DNA from: Thermococcus sp. 4557
GTDB taxonomy: Archaea; Methanobacteriota_B; Thermococci; Thermococcales; Thermococcaceae
DNA length: 64,000 nt
Assembly: GCF_000221185.1 (NCBI RefSeq)
Contig: NC_015865.1
Coordinates: 1,947,321-2,011,320 of the forward strand
Reading direction: 5' to 3'
This document shows positions 41,230 through 50,581 of the stretch, piece by piece. The position numbers were made by a program, and so were the translations under genes. Within the stretch, counting starts at the first letter, position 1. Each line of letters begins with the position of its first letter. The notes beneath the pieces were generated by a model. It searched no databases, was not told the origin of the DNA, and saw nothing but the letters and a program-made list of their open reading frames with translations.

Positions 41230-41987
41230 CCGTATATGCTCACGTGGCCGAATCCCAGGCCGTAGCGGACGTAGAGCGCCAGTCCGAAGAGGATTAATAT
41301 GATTGCAGTGGCCGCGTAGTCCCTGCCCTTCATCTCGATATCGTAGAGGAACGTTCTCTTTTTGCCCGCCCCGAGCGCCCTGCTCTCAAGTGCTATGCTC
41401 AGCTCGTGGGCGGTTTTGAGGGAGGCAACGAGCAGGGGGATGAGAACGGCGGTCATCTTCTTTGCCCTCACCAGGAAATTCCCCTTCTCGACTTCCCAGC
41501 CGCGGCTCCTCTGGGCATCGGTTATGTTCCTGGACAGCACGTAGAGTGTCGGAATGTAGCGGAGGGCTATTGAGATTGTCAGGCCGAACTCGTAGGGCAT
41601 GCCCAGCCTTACGAAACCCAGTATCAGGTCGCGCTGGGTTGTCGTCATCAGCAGGAGGAACGTTATCAGCGCAAACGTAAGGAGTCTCATGGCGAAAGAA
41701 ACTCCGAAGAGCAGCCCCCTGAGCCTCGGCTCGTAGATAATCGGCCACACCACGAGGGTTATGATGACTATCGGCAGGAGGGGCTTGAGGAGCTTTATCT
41801 GCTCCCGTATCTCCACCCCGCCGAGAAGCCTTCCGACGAGCAGGAAAGCGAAGAACAGGGGTATCAGGATTTTGGGGTCGTTGTACAGCATAATCGCCGC
41901 TATCCCGGCGATGGTTCCGATTATCTTGACCCTGGGGTCGAGGGAGTGCAGCGGAGAGCTCTTCTCCGTGTAGAATGGGTATATCAT
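41226..41987 (-). CDS. ecfT: Biotin ECF transporter T component
   Basis: The 253-residue membrane protein is the coupling subunit of an energy-coupling factor transporter. It has five hydrophobic helices and the two coupling-helix motifs with the A-R-G signature: SRGWEVEKGNF and ESRALGAGKKRT. It links the ATPase to the substrate-binding S component, here very likely BioY encoded at 43611. Its ATG overlaps the stop of the ATPase gene by 4 bp (ATGA). Confidence 0.9.
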   Translation of the reverse strand: MIYPFYTEKSSPLHSLDPRVKIIGTIAGIAAIMLYNDPKILIPLFFAFLLVGRLLGGVEIREQIKLLKPLLPIVIITLVVWPIIYEPRLRGLLFGVSFAMRLLTFALITFLLLMTTTQRDLILGFVRLGMPYEFGLTISIALRYIPTLYVLSRNITDAQRSRGWEVEKGNFLVRAKKMTAVLIPLLVASLKTAHELSIALESRALGAGKKRTFLYDIEMKGRDYAATAIILILFGLALYVRYGLGFGHVSIYG

Positions 41988-42775
41988 ACCGCACCACCCG
42001 CCAGGGCATCGACCAGCTCACGAACGCTTCTCACAAAGCCCACTCCCGCGCCCTCGCTTATCCTGAGAAGTTCGGGCTTCTCGAGTCCGAAATCATGAAG
42101 ATCAAGCGAGAAGAACTCCTCCACTGGGCCATCGAAGACCTTTCTGCCGTCGTGCAGCAGGAGGACCCTCTCGGCCAGCTCCAGAACCAGGTCCATATCG
42201 TGGGTTATGAGCAGTATCCCGTGCCCTTCGGAGCGGAGCTTTCTCACGGCATCGACGACACTGGAGGAACTCCTCGCGTCCAGCCCGGTCGTTGGTTCGT
42301 CCAGGATGAGGTACTTCGGCTTCATCGCCAGAACGCAGGCTATCGCCAGCCTCTGCTTCTCGCCGCCGCTCATCGAGTACGGTGTCCTCTCCAAGTAGCC
42401 CTCCAGATTGACCGCCCTCAGCGCCCACCGAACCATCTCTTCAATCTCCTCCTCGCTCAGCCCGAGGTTCCGCGGCCCGAAGGCAACCTCGCGGAACACG
42501 TTCTCCTCGAAGAACATGTGCTCGGGGTTCTGAAAGACGTAGCCCACCTTCGTGCTCAGCTCGGCGACGGTGTGTTCGCGCGTGTCCATACCGTCCACCG
42601 TCACCCTGCCCCGCGTGGGCTTCAGGAGGCCGTTGAGGTGCTTCGCGAGGGTGGTTTTTCCGCTCCCGTTGGGGCCAACTAACGCGACTATTTCCTCCCC
42701 CATCTCGAAGCTTACGCCCTTCAGGGCTTCCCTACCGGTCTCATAGACGTGCCAGACGTTTTCCACCCTCAGCAT
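41984..42775 (-). CDS. ecfA: Biotin ECF transporter ATPase
   Basis: The 263-residue ABC ATPase has Walker A GPNGSGKTTL, Q-loop VGYVFQNPEHMFFE (typical of ECF A components), signature MSGGEKQRLAIA, Walker B YLILDEPTTGLD and LITHDMDLVLELAERVLLL. Only one A component is encoded, so it probably forms a homodimer, as in BioMNY. It overlaps birA by 35 bp and ecfT by 4 bp: a birA-ecfA-ecfT operon divergent from bioY. Confidence 0.92.
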   Translation of the reverse strand: MLRVENVWHVYETGREALKGVSFEMGEEIVALVGPNGSGKTTLAKHLNGLLKPTRGRVTVDGMDTREHTVAELSTKVGYVFQNPEHMFFEENVFREVAFGPRNLGLSEEEIEEMVRWALRAVNLEGYLERTPYSMSGGEKQRLAIACVLAMKPKYLILDEPTTGLDARSSSSVVDAVRKLRSEGHGILLITHDMDLVLELAERVLLLHDGRKVFDGPVEEFFSLDLHDFGLEKPELLRISEGAGVGFVRSVRELVDALAGGAV

Positions 42776-43535
42776 CGCTTTCCACTTCCGTCCGGGAATT
42801 TAAAAAAGTTCCCAGTGAGTCCATGAGCTCGCCGAACAGAACCCTGGAAACCTCAAGGAGGGACGGTGCGTCCCCGAGTATCTCAGCAACCGAGGCCGCG
42901 CCCGCCGGCACGGGATTGGAGACGTTGAGGCCGACACCTATGACGGCGTACCTCACCATATCCAGCTCACCCGCGGCCTCCACCAGCACGCCGGCCGTTT
43001 TTCTCCCCTCCACGTAGACCCCACATTCCTGCCGCTCCGCTTCGATTCCGTAGCGGGACAGTGTCCGGGCAATCGCGTCGAGCGTCGGGGGCACCAGCCC
43101 GGAAACATCCGCCAGCCTCAGATCGGGCCGGAGGATAACGGAGAAGTACAGTCCTCCCCTCCTGGATTCCCAGCGCCTCCCCCTGCGTCCCCTGCCCGAT
43201 GTCTGCTCCCGGGCTATCACAAACGTCCATCCAGGCTCCCCATCCTCTGCGAGCTTCCCTGCAACGTCCATGGTCGATGGCGTTCTCAAAACGTAGTAGC
43301 TCCTCACGTCCAGCTCCCACGGGTACGGCTCCCCGGGCTCGGAGAGGAGCGTATAGCCCTTCCTGGAGGAATCTATGGTATAGCCGAGGGCGATCAGCTC
43401 CCTCACGTGCTTCCATATAGCAACCCTGGACACGCCCAGCTCCGCGGCCATGGTGTCGCCGGATACCCTCTCACCCCTCCGGAGTATGCCTAGGATGCCC
43501 CTCTTAACACGGCTGTCCCTGATGAGTCCCCTCAT
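42741..43535 (-). CDS. birA: BirA-type biotin ligase/regulator lacking the WPND motif
   Basis: The 264-residue protein has an N-terminal winged helix (VSGDTMAAELGVSRVAIWKHV) and a biotin protein ligase domain with SGRGRRGRRWES (biotin/ATP loop), GGLYFSVILRP, GRKTAGVLVE (including the catalytic-type lysine) and GVGLNVSNP. The segment just before GRK reads QECGVYV where ligases have KWPNDVYV, so the conserved WPND is missing. It may therefore be mainly a biotin-responsive repressor with weak or no ligase activity. ATG at 43535 has GGTGG upstream. A CGTTAA inverted repeat in its shared promoter is the likely operator. Confidence 0.87.
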   Translation of the reverse strand: MRGLIRDSRVKRGILGILRRGERVSGDTMAAELGVSRVAIWKHVRELIALGYTIDSSRKGYTLLSEPGEPYPWELDVRSYYVLRTPSTMDVAGKLAEDGEPGWTFVIAREQTSGRGRRGRRWESRRGGLYFSVILRPDLRLADVSGLVPPTLDAIARTLSRYGIEAERQECGVYVEGRKTAGVLVEAAGELDMVRYAVIGVGLNVSNPVPAGAASVAEILGDAPSLLEVSRVLFGELMDSLGTFLNSRTEVESDAEGGKRLARL

Positions 43536-43548
43536 GGCCACCGAGTTT

Positions 43549-43577
43549 CGTTAACTAAAACATTTTAAAGATTAACG
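43549..43577. promoter_or_regulatory. Shared birA/bioY promoter with candidate BirA operator
   Basis: Perfect 6-bp inverted arms CGTTAA (43549-43554) and TTAACG (43572-43577), separated by 17 bp, flank a symmetric TATA-like ATTTTAAAG (43562-43570). GTTAAC-type half-sites in this arrangement are known for archaeal BirA. Binding would block both divergent promoters, birA-ecfAT and bioY, when biotin is ample. Confidence 0.6.
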
Positions 43578-43610
43578 TCCGCCTGCGGGTGACTGAAAGG
43601 GGGTGGCAGG

Positions 43611-44129
43611 ATGCACAGTAGGGACGTGGCGTTTGCGGCTCTCTTTGCCGCTCTGACGGCGGTTGGTGCTCAGATAAGCATCCCGCTAGGTCCGGTTCCG
43701 ATAACGCTTCAGGTTCTGTTCGTTCTCCTTGGGGGGCTCGTCCTCGGTGCCAGGCTCGGCTTTTTAAGCCAGCTCGCTTACGTGGCCATGGGCGCGGTTG
43801 GAATTCCCGTGTTCGCGGGCCTTCAGGGCGGCTTCGCCGCCCTCTACGGGCCGACCGGGGGCTATATAGTCGCCTTCCCGATAGCGGCCTTCATAGCGGG
43901 ATACCTAACTGAAAAAACGGAGAAAAAAGCGGGCATGCTCGCGGGCTCCCTGGGCGGCATCGCGGTCATCTATCTCATGGGCTGGCTCAGGCTCGGCTTG
44001 TTTATGAACGGGGACTTTGAAAGTGCCTTCACGCTTGGGGTGCTGCCCTTTATTCCAGTGGATGTTATAAAAGCTGCCCTGGCGGTTTTGATAGCCGACA
44101 GGGTAATAAAAGCAATAGATTTGGGGTGA
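43611..44129 (+). CDS. bioY: Biotin transporter substrate-binding subunit BioY
   Basis: BioY is the membrane S component that binds biotin and is driven by EcfA and EcfT. The 172-residue protein has six hydrophobic helices and family motifs: VGAQISIPLGPVPITLQ, LLGGLVLGARLGFLSQLAY, FAGLQGGFAALYGPTGGY and a C-terminal PFIPVDVIKAALAV. Together with the divergent birA-ecfA-ecfT operon it completes a BioMNY-like importer. GGGGGTGG precedes the ATG. Confidence 0.95.
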   Translation: MHSRDVAFAALFAALTAVGAQISIPLGPVPITLQVLFVLLGGLVLGARLGFLSQLAYVAMGAVGIPVFAGLQGGFAALYGPTGGYIVAFPIAAFIAGYLTEKTEKKAGMLAGSLGGIAVIYLMGWLRLGLFMNGDFESAFTLGVLPFIPVDVIKAALAVLIADRVIKAIDLG

Positions 44130-44134
44130 TGGCG

Positions 44135-45166
44135 TCACCAGTCCGCCATCGCCTCTTCAAGTATTCCTACCGCCTGCTTCTGGTGAAGCGCCGCCTTTCT
44201 CAGATCTATGAAGATGTAGATCCTCGGGAAGTTGGAAACGACCGGCCCGTACTGGCTTGCGTTGGCATAGTACTCCGCAGCGGTTGAGTTCTGGATCTGG
44301 GCTATCCCCAGTGTCTCGTTGTCCATTCCCCCTTCCACGGCCTCAGTATAGAGCACGTTGTATTCATCGAGAGCCCTGTGGTACTGGATGTAGTAGTAGA
44401 AGTTGAAGAGCATCACGTCTATTCCCCTCTGAAGCGGCGCCTTCGGAGGAAGCACTATTGAGGAATATCCGAGGTTGTCCATAATAATCCCCCTGTAGAA
44501 CGCTTCCCATTCAGGCCCCTTTCTTGCGACGCTGAATTCTATGGTCAGTCCCGTAACAAAGACCTTACCGTTTCCGAAGGTGTACGTCGCGGTGCTTGGC
44601 CTGGTGTTGTCAGGGGTTCCCGTGGGTGCCTGGACGGTGATTATCTCGGCGTTCGCCGGAAGACCAACGAAGTAACCGTGGCTTGCGTAGCTGCTGGTGA
44701 GCGTCGTGTTGTTGGCGAGTACGTAGTCGTGGTTTGAATAGCTCTTCTTTATCTCCACCCCTCCGGGGAGTGGCGTGGTCCACAATCCACCGCCCCATCC
44801 CCAGTTGGCGGCGTGGATTTCGAGAACCTTTCCGGCTTTCACGTACTCCTCAAGCTTGCCCATCTGCGGGCCTATCTCGTTGTAGAACTGCTGTCCCTGG
44901 TCGCTGACGATGATGATCATGTCGTACGCACCTATGAGGTCCTGAGCCGTTTTGTTCTGGAGCTCGGTGCTCGTCATGACGTCGTAGGGGATGCTCATGT
45001 TTGTAAGGGTGTTTTCAACGCTGGGTGAGCCCCATGCGTCGGAGTTCTTTAGAATCAGCACGTTGTAATTCGTTGGGGACTTTGCGGAAACCGAGGGCGG
45101 CCCCAACACTGCCACCAAACTGAACAGCATGAGCAGCGATAACGCTGCGCTTAAAATTTTTTTCAT
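44135..45166 (-). CDS. Hypothetical secreted protein, GATase/ThuA-like fold possible
   Basis: The 343-residue exported protein has a signal peptide (residues 1-28, ending VSA). The body starts like a class I GATase-like or ThuA domain (YNVLILKNSDAWGS, GAYDMIIIVSDQGQQFYNEI, GKVLEIHAANWGWGGG) and then shows IEFSVARKGPEWEAFYRGI. A helical C-terminal region (about 250-343) follows. No catalytic residues can be assigned, and there is no CGP-CTERM tail. A TATA-like GCTTAAATAG lies near 45243-45252, so the leader is about 50 nt. It converges on bioY. Confidence 0.75.
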   Translation of the reverse strand: MKKILSAALSLLMLFSLVAVLGPPSVSAKSPTNYNVLILKNSDAWGSPSVENTLTNMSIPYDVMTSTELQNKTAQDLIGAYDMIIIVSDQGQQFYNEIGPQMGKLEEYVKAGKVLEIHAANWGWGGGLWTTPLPGGVEIKKSYSNHDYVLANNTTLTSSYASHGYFVGLPANAEIITVQAPTGTPDNTRPSTATYTFGNGKVFVTGLTIEFSVARKGPEWEAFYRGIIMDNLGYSSIVLPPKAPLQRGIDVMLFNFYYYIQYHRALDEYNVLYTEAVEGGMDNETLGIAQIQNSTAAEYYANASQYGPVVSNFPRIYIFIDLRKAALHQKQAVGILEEAMADW

Positions 45167-45294
45167 ACAAATCTCTCCTTTTGGTCCGAACCGAGCAGAA
45201 GAACTTCTGGGCTCCTACCCTTAGTCTATTGTATGCTTTACACTATTTAAGCCTTCTTACACGATTTTGAAAAATTTCCAATCGGATTTTGCCC

Positions 45295-45882
45295 CTACAG
45301 CTTTCCGAGGGTCTCGGCCGCGAATCTAACGTCGAAGGAGTTCCTTACCCTGAAGAAGCTCAGCGTCACCTTTGGGTTCCTCTTTGCCAGCTCCTCAATG
45401 GACAGCGGCTCGTAGTCAAGGAACTCAGTTATCCTGCTCAGGCTCCGGTAACCCTCGGCGAGGGCGGCGTTTATCGCGTCTTCCAGAGCATCGGGTTCGT
45501 AAACCGCATGCGTAACCTCCGCCGTTCCGTCCTTCCAGACAGGTATCAGCGCCTCCGGCTCGTTCTCGTAAAAGAGCCCAATCATGTAGTTCACGAGGAA
45601 GGGCATTATCAGAGGCATGTTGCCCTCGGCCAGAAAGAACGGCTCTCCTGGGGGGGCTTTCAGGAGGGCCTCCATCCTGCTCCTCGCGGCAACGGGAAGG
45701 GGATTCGAGACGTGGAGGGAATAGGTTCTGAGCTTGTCCTTTCTGACCACCGTGATGACTTCGTCTATCCTCTTGCTCATTAGGAGACGTTTCTCGGTGA
45801 GCTTAACAACCGGCTCATCCGCAACGGGGAGGGTGTAGTTCTCCCATCGCTTCTCCGGAAACGCCAATATGTATGCCATCAT
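45295..45882 (-). CDS. MobA-like nucleotidyltransferase-fold protein, degenerate
   Basis: The 195-residue protein starts MMAYILAFPEKRWENYTLPV, which follows the outline of MobA/GT-A nucleotidyltransferases (LAGGxSxRMGxxKxLLP), but the glycine-rich loop and its lysine are replaced. Later parts fit: IDEVITVVRKDKLR, EALLKAPPGEPFFLAEGNMPLI (in place of the usual GD-MP) and NEPEALIPVWKDG. It may be a molybdopterin-guanylyltransferase relative that has lost or changed activity. Start at 45882 lies about 26 bp after a TATA-like GTTTTTAAAC, giving a leaderless message. Confidence 0.65.
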   Translation of the reverse strand: MMAYILAFPEKRWENYTLPVADEPVVKLTEKRLLMSKRIDEVITVVRKDKLRTYSLHVSNPLPVAARSRMEALLKAPPGEPFFLAEGNMPLIMPFLVNYMIGLFYENEPEALIPVWKDGTAEVTHAVYEPDALEDAINAALAEGYRSLSRITEFLDYEPLSIEELAKRNPKVTLSFFRVRNSFDVRFAAETLGKL

Positions 45883-45996
45883 GGGCGGGACTAGGGCCGG
45901 TCGTTTAAAAACCTTTTTCCGACTTCCTGTCATTTATACAAATTTTTCTCCAAAAATCTTAAATCATGCCAGTTCTTTGCCATTTTGGTGGGATAA

Positions 45997-47421
45997 ATGA
46001 TACCAAGAACGATGAGCACTCAGCATCCTGACAACGTGTTCATTCCCTTTTTCGCGGGCAGTCCGACGATGGGCGGTGAAGATGAGGTCATCGAGGCTTT
46101 CTACGCCTTCAGCGTCCTGGGGATAGACGAGCAGATGTGGGACTTCGAGGGCAAGGAGGTTGACGAGTTCGTCGTCAAGAAGCTATTCGAGCGCTATGGC
46201 TATTTCTTCAAGCGCAAAAAGCTCGGGGAAGAACTCAGACTGACGCCGCGCGTCCCCAACCCCAGCGTCGAGAGGGCCGAGGCGAAGCTCCTCCTTGAGA
46301 CCCTGGAGGCGATACCCCGCTCGGCGGACTACGCGAGGCTGTTCTACGGTGAAGAGCTTCCGCCGATATTTGAGGTTATCCTCCCTATGACAACCTCCTC
46401 CCAGGAACTGAACAGGGTTTACGAGCTCTACAGACACTACATAGCCGGAAAGCAGTACAAGAGGGTCCACGACATCAAGCTCCACGAGTGGATAGGGGAG
46501 TTCTATCCCTCGGAGATAGGTGTCATCCCGCTCTTCGAGAGCAGGGAGGCGATACTGAGCGCGGCGGACATCGTGCGGGAGTACCTCGGCGGGAAGGAGG
46601 TCGAATATCAGCGCGTTTTTCTCGCGAGGAGCGACCCCGCGATGAACTACGGCCTCATAAGCGCGGTGCTCTACGACAAGCTGGCGCTCTTCGAACTTCA
46701 GGGACTCGAGGAGGAACTCGGGATTCCAATCTATCCGATAATCGGCGTCGGCGGTGCGCCGTTCAGGGGGCACTTCACCCCCGAGAACGTCGAGGGGGTT
46801 CTGGCCGAATATCCGAGCGTCCAGACTTTCACGATACAGAGTTCGTTCAAGTACGACAGGACGCCGAAGGACGTCATAAGGGCAGTTGAGCGGATCAGGG
46901 AATCGAAGAGGGGAAAAGCCCTGCCCGTTCCGGAGGAGGCGTTTGAAATCCTCAAGAAGTACGAGGCCAGATACTCGGAGGAGCTCAGGGCGCTTGCTCC
47001 CTTCATCAGGGAGGTCGCAAAGTTCGTCCCATCGAGGAGACGGAGGAAGCTCCACATCGGCCTCTTCGGCTACTCTCGCGAGGTGAACGGCTCGGCCCTG
47101 CCGAGGGCGATAAAATTCACGGCCTCACTCTACTCCCTCGGAATCCCGCCGGAGCTCCTCGGCCTTAGTGCACTGAGCGAGAAGGAGCTCGAATTCCTCG
47201 GCGACTACTACCTGGACCTTTATCGGGACATCGAGTTTGCCTTCCGATACTTCAACCCCAAGGCTGCCGAGAGGTTTCCGTTCCTTAAACCGCTCGCGAA
47301 GATGGCAAGGGACTACGAGCGGGACGAAAGGCACGGCGAGATAACCTCAAGGATACTGGCCGGAGAGCTGAGCAGTGAGCTGATAGTTGAGGCGGCGGGG
47401 ATTCGGGGATTTTTGGGATAA
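45997..47421 (+). CDS. ppcA: Phosphoenolpyruvate carboxylase, archaeal type
   Basis: This enzyme makes oxaloacetate from PEP and bicarbonate. The 474-residue protein is of the short archaeal type: it begins [13 protein letters not shown], followed by [50 protein letters not shown] and [10 protein letters not shown], all family landmarks. ATG at 45997 has TGGTGGGA upstream and a TATA-like TCTTAAATC about 35 bp away. It is divergent from the MobA-like gene. Confidence 0.95.
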   Translation: MIPRTMSTQHPDNVFIPFFAGSPTMGGEDEVIEAFYAFSVLGIDEQMWDFEGKEVDEFVVKKLFERYGYFFKRKKLGEELRLTPRVPNPSVERAEAKLLLETLEAIPRSADYARLFYGEELPPIFEVILPMTTSSQELNRVYELYRHYIAGKQYKRVHDIKLHEWIGEFYPSEIGVIPLFESREAILSAADIVREYLGGKEVEYQRVFLARSDPAMNYGLISAVLYDKLALFELQGLEEELGIPIYPIIGVGGAPFRGHFTPENVEGVLAEYPSVQTFTIQSSFKYDRTPKDVIRAVERIRESKRGKALPVPEEAFEILKKYEARYSEELRALAPFIREVAKFVPSRRRRKLHIGLFGYSREVNGSALPRAIKFTASLYSLGIPPELLGLSALSEKELEFLGDYYLDLYRDIEFAFRYFNPKAAERFPFLKPLAKMARDYERDERHGEITSRILAGELSSELIVEAAGIRGFLG

Positions 47422-47489
47422 CCCTCAGCGAAAATTTTAAATACAAAAAGTTACTAAAAAATGATGACAAAAACGCAGGGGTGATGGCA

Positions 47490-47951
47490 ATGTCAGAGAT
47501 GGTTATCCCGTACCCCCAGCTGCAGAAGATTCTGGAGAGGACTTGCGAGCTGGCGGTCATCAAGCCGAGGGCGGAGGAGATGATGGGGGTAGTTGAGAAG
47601 AAGCTGGCCGACCTCTTCGAGGTGGCCTACGAGAACGCCAAGGCCGAGCGCTCGAGCACCATAAAGATGCGCCACATACCGATCACCAAGGGCTTCAGAA
47701 ACAGCCTCAACCTCTTCAGGGCAGTCATAGAGGACGAGAAGGTCCAGATCGAGCCCATCAGGAAGTACGTCCTCAAGAAGATACCCGGCGACATTCCGCT
47801 CGAGGAGGATGTCGTCAACGAGCTCCCAATTATAGCAGGAACGCTCTTCGTGCTCATCGGAAGGGTCATCAAGGCGCTCCACCCCGAAATCAAGAACGTC
47901 TACCCCGAGCACATCGAGGAGGCCAAGAAGGTTTTGGATTATACGCTTTGA
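47490..47951 (+). CDS. DUF1931 double-histone-fold protein
   Basis: The 153-residue protein matches the DUF1931 family (Aquifex Aq_328-like), which has two histone-fold-like helical repeats in one chain. Landmarks are the first half with [20 protein letters not shown] and the second with [23 protein letters not shown] binding is plausible from the fold but has not been shown generally. I chose ATG at 47490, with AGGGGTGAT upstream; a start at 47481 would lie within that ribosome site. A TATA-like TTTTAAATAC precedes it. Confidence 0.85.
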   Translation: MSEMVIPYPQLQKILERTCELAVIKPRAEEMMGVVEKKLADLFEVAYENAKAERSSTIKMRHIPITKGFRNSLNLFRAVIEDEKVQIEPIRKYVLKKIPGDIPLEEDVVNELPIIAGTLFVLIGRVIKALHPEIKNVYPEHIEEAKKVLDYTL

Positions 47952-48265
47952 AGGTTCAGTTCCTCAAACTCTTCTTTTATCCATTCAAAGTGTTTGTCCC
48001 TTGTAATGAGTGTTAGCTCCCGGTTCATTGCAACCGCAGCGACTATCGCATCTACCGCGGGAACTGGTGTCCCTTTCTTGACCATCGCCTGCGATATCTT
48101 GATTGCAAGCAGATAGTCTTCGAGGCTCGGCGTTATCCCGGTCAGGCCAAGCTCAAGCGCCCTCGGAAACTCGACGATGTTGAGGACCGTGGTGTATCCG
48201 TTGAGGGTTTTTCCGGATTTTACCGCGTCTATCAGGACGTTGGTGTCGTAGAGAGCCTTTTCCAT
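47939..48265 (-). CDS. vapC: VapC toxin, PIN-domain ribonuclease
   Basis: The 108-residue PIN-domain protein starts [15 protein letters not shown] (first catalytic Asp), has [11 protein letters not shown] (Glu), then [13 protein letters not shown] and [11 protein letters not shown] (second and third acidic sites), the standard VapC layout for an RNA-cleaving toxin. It overlaps the antitoxin gene upstream by 34 bp, which couples their translation, and its end overlaps the convergent DUF1931 gene by 13 bp. Confidence 0.9.
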   Translation of the reverse strand: MEKALYDTNVLIDAVKSGKTLNGYTTVLNIVEFPRALELGLTGITPSLEDYLLAIKISQAMVKKGTPVPAVDAIVAAVAMNRELTLITRDKHFEWIKEEFEELNLQSV

Positions 48266-48504
48266 TCTGCATCCCTCGTTTTCTTGAGTGCATTCTCGTA
48301 CTCCTCAACTGGCGTGTTTTCAAGCTCTGTCCTGAAGTCCTCGCCGAGGAGAGAGAGCAGTTCGTCCGAGCTGAGTTCCTCAGCCTCTATTTTGGCCAAG
48401 TACTCCGCTATGGCCCTTCTCGCCACCTCGCTCCACTTTATTTCGGGGTGCTTCTTCATTCTTCGGTAGAGGTCGGGCGGGACGGAGAGGGTTATGTTTG
48501 GCAT
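48232..48504 (-). CDS. vapB: VapB antitoxin, ribbon-helix-helix
   Basis: The 90-residue protein has an N-terminal ribbon-helix-helix DNA-binding domain (NITLSVPPDLYRRMKKH, then KWSEVARRAIAEYL) and a disordered acidic tail that would wrap the VapC active site (SLLGEDFRTELENT). GGTGATGG precedes the ATG. It is the first gene of the vapBC operon and probably represses it through the ATGTG inverted repeat near the promoter. Confidence 0.88.
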   Translation of the reverse strand: MPNITLSVPPDLYRRMKKHPEIKWSEVARRAIAEYLAKIEAEELSSDELLSLLGEDFRTELENTPVEEYENALKKTRDAEWKRLSTTPTS

Positions 48505-48523
48505 GCCATCACCACACAGAATT

Positions 48524-48537
48524 ATGTGGGTTCACAT
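48524..48537 (-). promoter_or_regulatory. vapBC promoter and candidate operator
   Basis: ATGTGGGTTCACAT is a perfect inverted repeat with 5-bp arms and a 4-bp centre. It lies next to the TATA-like CTTAAATATG (48534-48543 on the minus strand), between it and the start of vapB, as expected for an autoregulatory site of a VapB protein. Confidence 0.5.
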
Positions 48538-48564
48538 ATTTAAGGGTTGTGGAAAGAAAAGAAA

Positions 48565-50463
48565 TCAGTCCTTCAACCACCGCTCCATCCACCCAACAAT
48601 CAGCTCAAGCCGCTTGACCCTGTGCTTCGGCTTTCCGCCCCTGCTGAGGTCGTGGTTCTCCCCCGGGAAGAGGGCGAGCTCAACCGTCTTGCCGAGGTAT
48701 TTGAGCGCCGTGTAGAACTGAAGAGCCTCAGGAAGCCAGCAGCGGTAGTCCTCCATCGAGTGGATTACGAGCAAGGGCGTCTCGACGTTCGGCGCGTACT
48801 TCAGCGGGCTCTTCTCCCAGTAGCCGTCGGTGTTGCTCCAGGGGTCACCGCCTATCTGGTCCGGCGCGAAGAAGTAGCCTATATCGGTGGTTCCGAAGAA
48901 GCTCACCCAGTTGGAGATTGAGCGCTGGGTCACGGCCGCCTTAAAGCGCTTGGTGTGGCCGACTATCCAGTTGGTCATGAAGCCGCCGTAGGAGCCGCCG
49001 GTGACGCCGAGCTTTTCAGCGTCTATGAAGTCGAAGCGTTTCAGAGCTTCATCAACGACCTCCATGAGGTCCTGATAATCCCTCTCGCCGTAATGCTCCC
49101 TTATGTCGGCGAAGTCCTCACCGTAGCCGTCGCTGCCGCGCGGGTTGGAGAATATCACGACGAAGCCCTTGGCCGTCAAAACGTGGAATTCGTGCATGAA
49201 TGAGTAGCCGTAGGCCGTCTTAGGCCCGCCGTGGATTTCGAGAACGGCGGGATACTTCTTCCCTGGCTCAAAGTCAGCGGGCTTCATGATCCACGCGTCA
49301 ATTTCTACTCCATCGCTGGCCTTGACCTTAAAGTGCTCCGGCTTGGAGAGGGTGTATTCCTTTATCCAGCCGTTGAAGTTCGTGACCTTCTTTTCTTTTC
49401 CATCCCTGAGAACGTAGAGCTCCGTTGGAGCGACCGCGTCCTGGGCGGTGAAGGCTACGTAGTCGCCGATTGCGAAGCTCTCAACGCTTCTATCTCCTCC
49501 GATGACGCGCTCGATTTTCCCCTCAAGGTTCACGCGGAAGAGGTTGGCCCTTGGACCGTCGGTTGCGACATAGTAAACCCAGCCGTCTCTGAAAACCAGC
49601 TCGGCCCTCTGGCTCCCCCTGACGTCGCAGTTCAGGGAGTTGTATGCAGCCCTGTCGAGTTCCGCGGTGAGCTTCCTCATCTCCCCCGTCTCGGGGTTGT
49701 AGTGGTAGATGTGGGTGTTCGTCGGAATTCCGCGCTCGCGGGTGTTGGCCTTGAGGATGAAGGTTCCATCGTCGAGGGGTACGAAGTCCTGAACGCTCCA
49801 CTCCCCCGGAGTTAGTCTCTTCGCCTTCCTGCCTTCAAGGACGTAGAGGTCGCTCACCATTGGTTTCCTCTCGCGGTCTTCCTGGGCTATGAAGTAGAGC
49901 TTCCCGTCGTGGAAGCGAACCTGCGAGACATCAAGGTTCTTCGGTGTTACGCGCCTCTTCCTGCCCGTCTCAAGGTCAACGAGATAGACGACGCTCCTCT
50001 TCCCATAGACCCAGCCGACACCGTTGAACCAGAAGGGAATCTCCTTGATGACGTGGACGTCGTCCTTCGGTTTCTTCTCGATGTCCACGGGCGTGACGAC
50101 CGCTATGCTCTTCCCGTCCTCCGTGAAGCGAAGGTTCTTGATCCCGTACTTGAACTTTGTCAGAAGCCTCGCCTCGCCGCCATCGGTCGGAATAACGTAC
50201 AGCTCGGCTTCCTTGCTCTCCTTATCGCGCTTCGAGGTGAAGGCTATCAGCTTTCCGTTCGGGGAGAAGCGCGGGTTTCCGTCCTTCTTTCCGGAGGTGA
50301 AAGGTTTAACCTTTCTGCCGTCGTAGATGTAGAGCCTCGAGAAGTAGTCGTCCTTCTCAACGCTTATCTCCGTTACCTGGAAAACGAGCTTTCTCCCGAA
50401 GGCGTCGATGTTCCCAACGAGCTTGAACTTTCCGAGGTCTTTCTCGGTCAGGCCTTTCGGCAT
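48565..50463 (-). CDS. S9-family prolyl oligopeptidase/acylaminoacyl peptidase
   Basis: The 632-residue protein has an N-terminal seven-bladed beta-propeller (about 1-370, with repeated GRKVKPFTSGKKDGNPRFS-like blades) and a C-terminal alpha/beta hydrolase. The catalytic serine lies in TGGSYGGFMTNW, the Asp in SMEDYRCW and the His in PGENHDLSR. Such enzymes trim peptides or remove N-acetylated residues in the cytosol. ATG at 50463 is used, since a longer frame to 50541 crosses the promoter; a TATA-like CTTTTATAC lies near 50493-50502. Confidence 0.92.
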   Translation of the reverse strand: MPKGLTEKDLGKFKLVGNIDAFGRKLVFQVTEISVEKDDYFSRLYIYDGRKVKPFTSGKKDGNPRFSPNGKLIAFTSKRDKESKEAELYVIPTDGGEARLLTKFKYGIKNLRFTEDGKSIAVVTPVDIEKKPKDDVHVIKEIPFWFNGVGWVYGKRSVVYLVDLETGRKRRVTPKNLDVSQVRFHDGKLYFIAQEDRERKPMVSDLYVLEGRKAKRLTPGEWSVQDFVPLDDGTFILKANTRERGIPTNTHIYHYNPETGEMRKLTAELDRAAYNSLNCDVRGSQRAELVFRDGWVYYVATDGPRANLFRVNLEGKIERVIGGDRSVESFAIGDYVAFTAQDAVAPTELYVLRDGKEKKVTNFNGWIKEYTLSKPEHFKVKASDGVEIDAWIMKPADFEPGKKYPAVLEIHGGPKTAYGYSFMHEFHVLTAKGFVVIFSNPRGSDGYGEDFADIREHYGERDYQDLMEVVDEALKRFDFIDAEKLGVTGGSYGGFMTNWIVGHTKRFKAAVTQRSISNWVSFFGTTDIGYFFAPDQIGGDPWSNTDGYWEKSPLKYAPNVETPLLVIHSMEDYRCWLPEALQFYTALKYLGKTVELALFPGENHDLSRGGKPKHRVKRLELIVGWMERWLKD

Positions 50464-50581
50464 AGAAACCACCGAACTAACATCAGCCTTTTCGTATAAA
50501 AGCTTAGCGTTTCGATGGCTGTCTCCGCGACGTATTTGCAACTGCGAAAGGTATTTAAGAACATTAACTTTGGTTGTTTTG

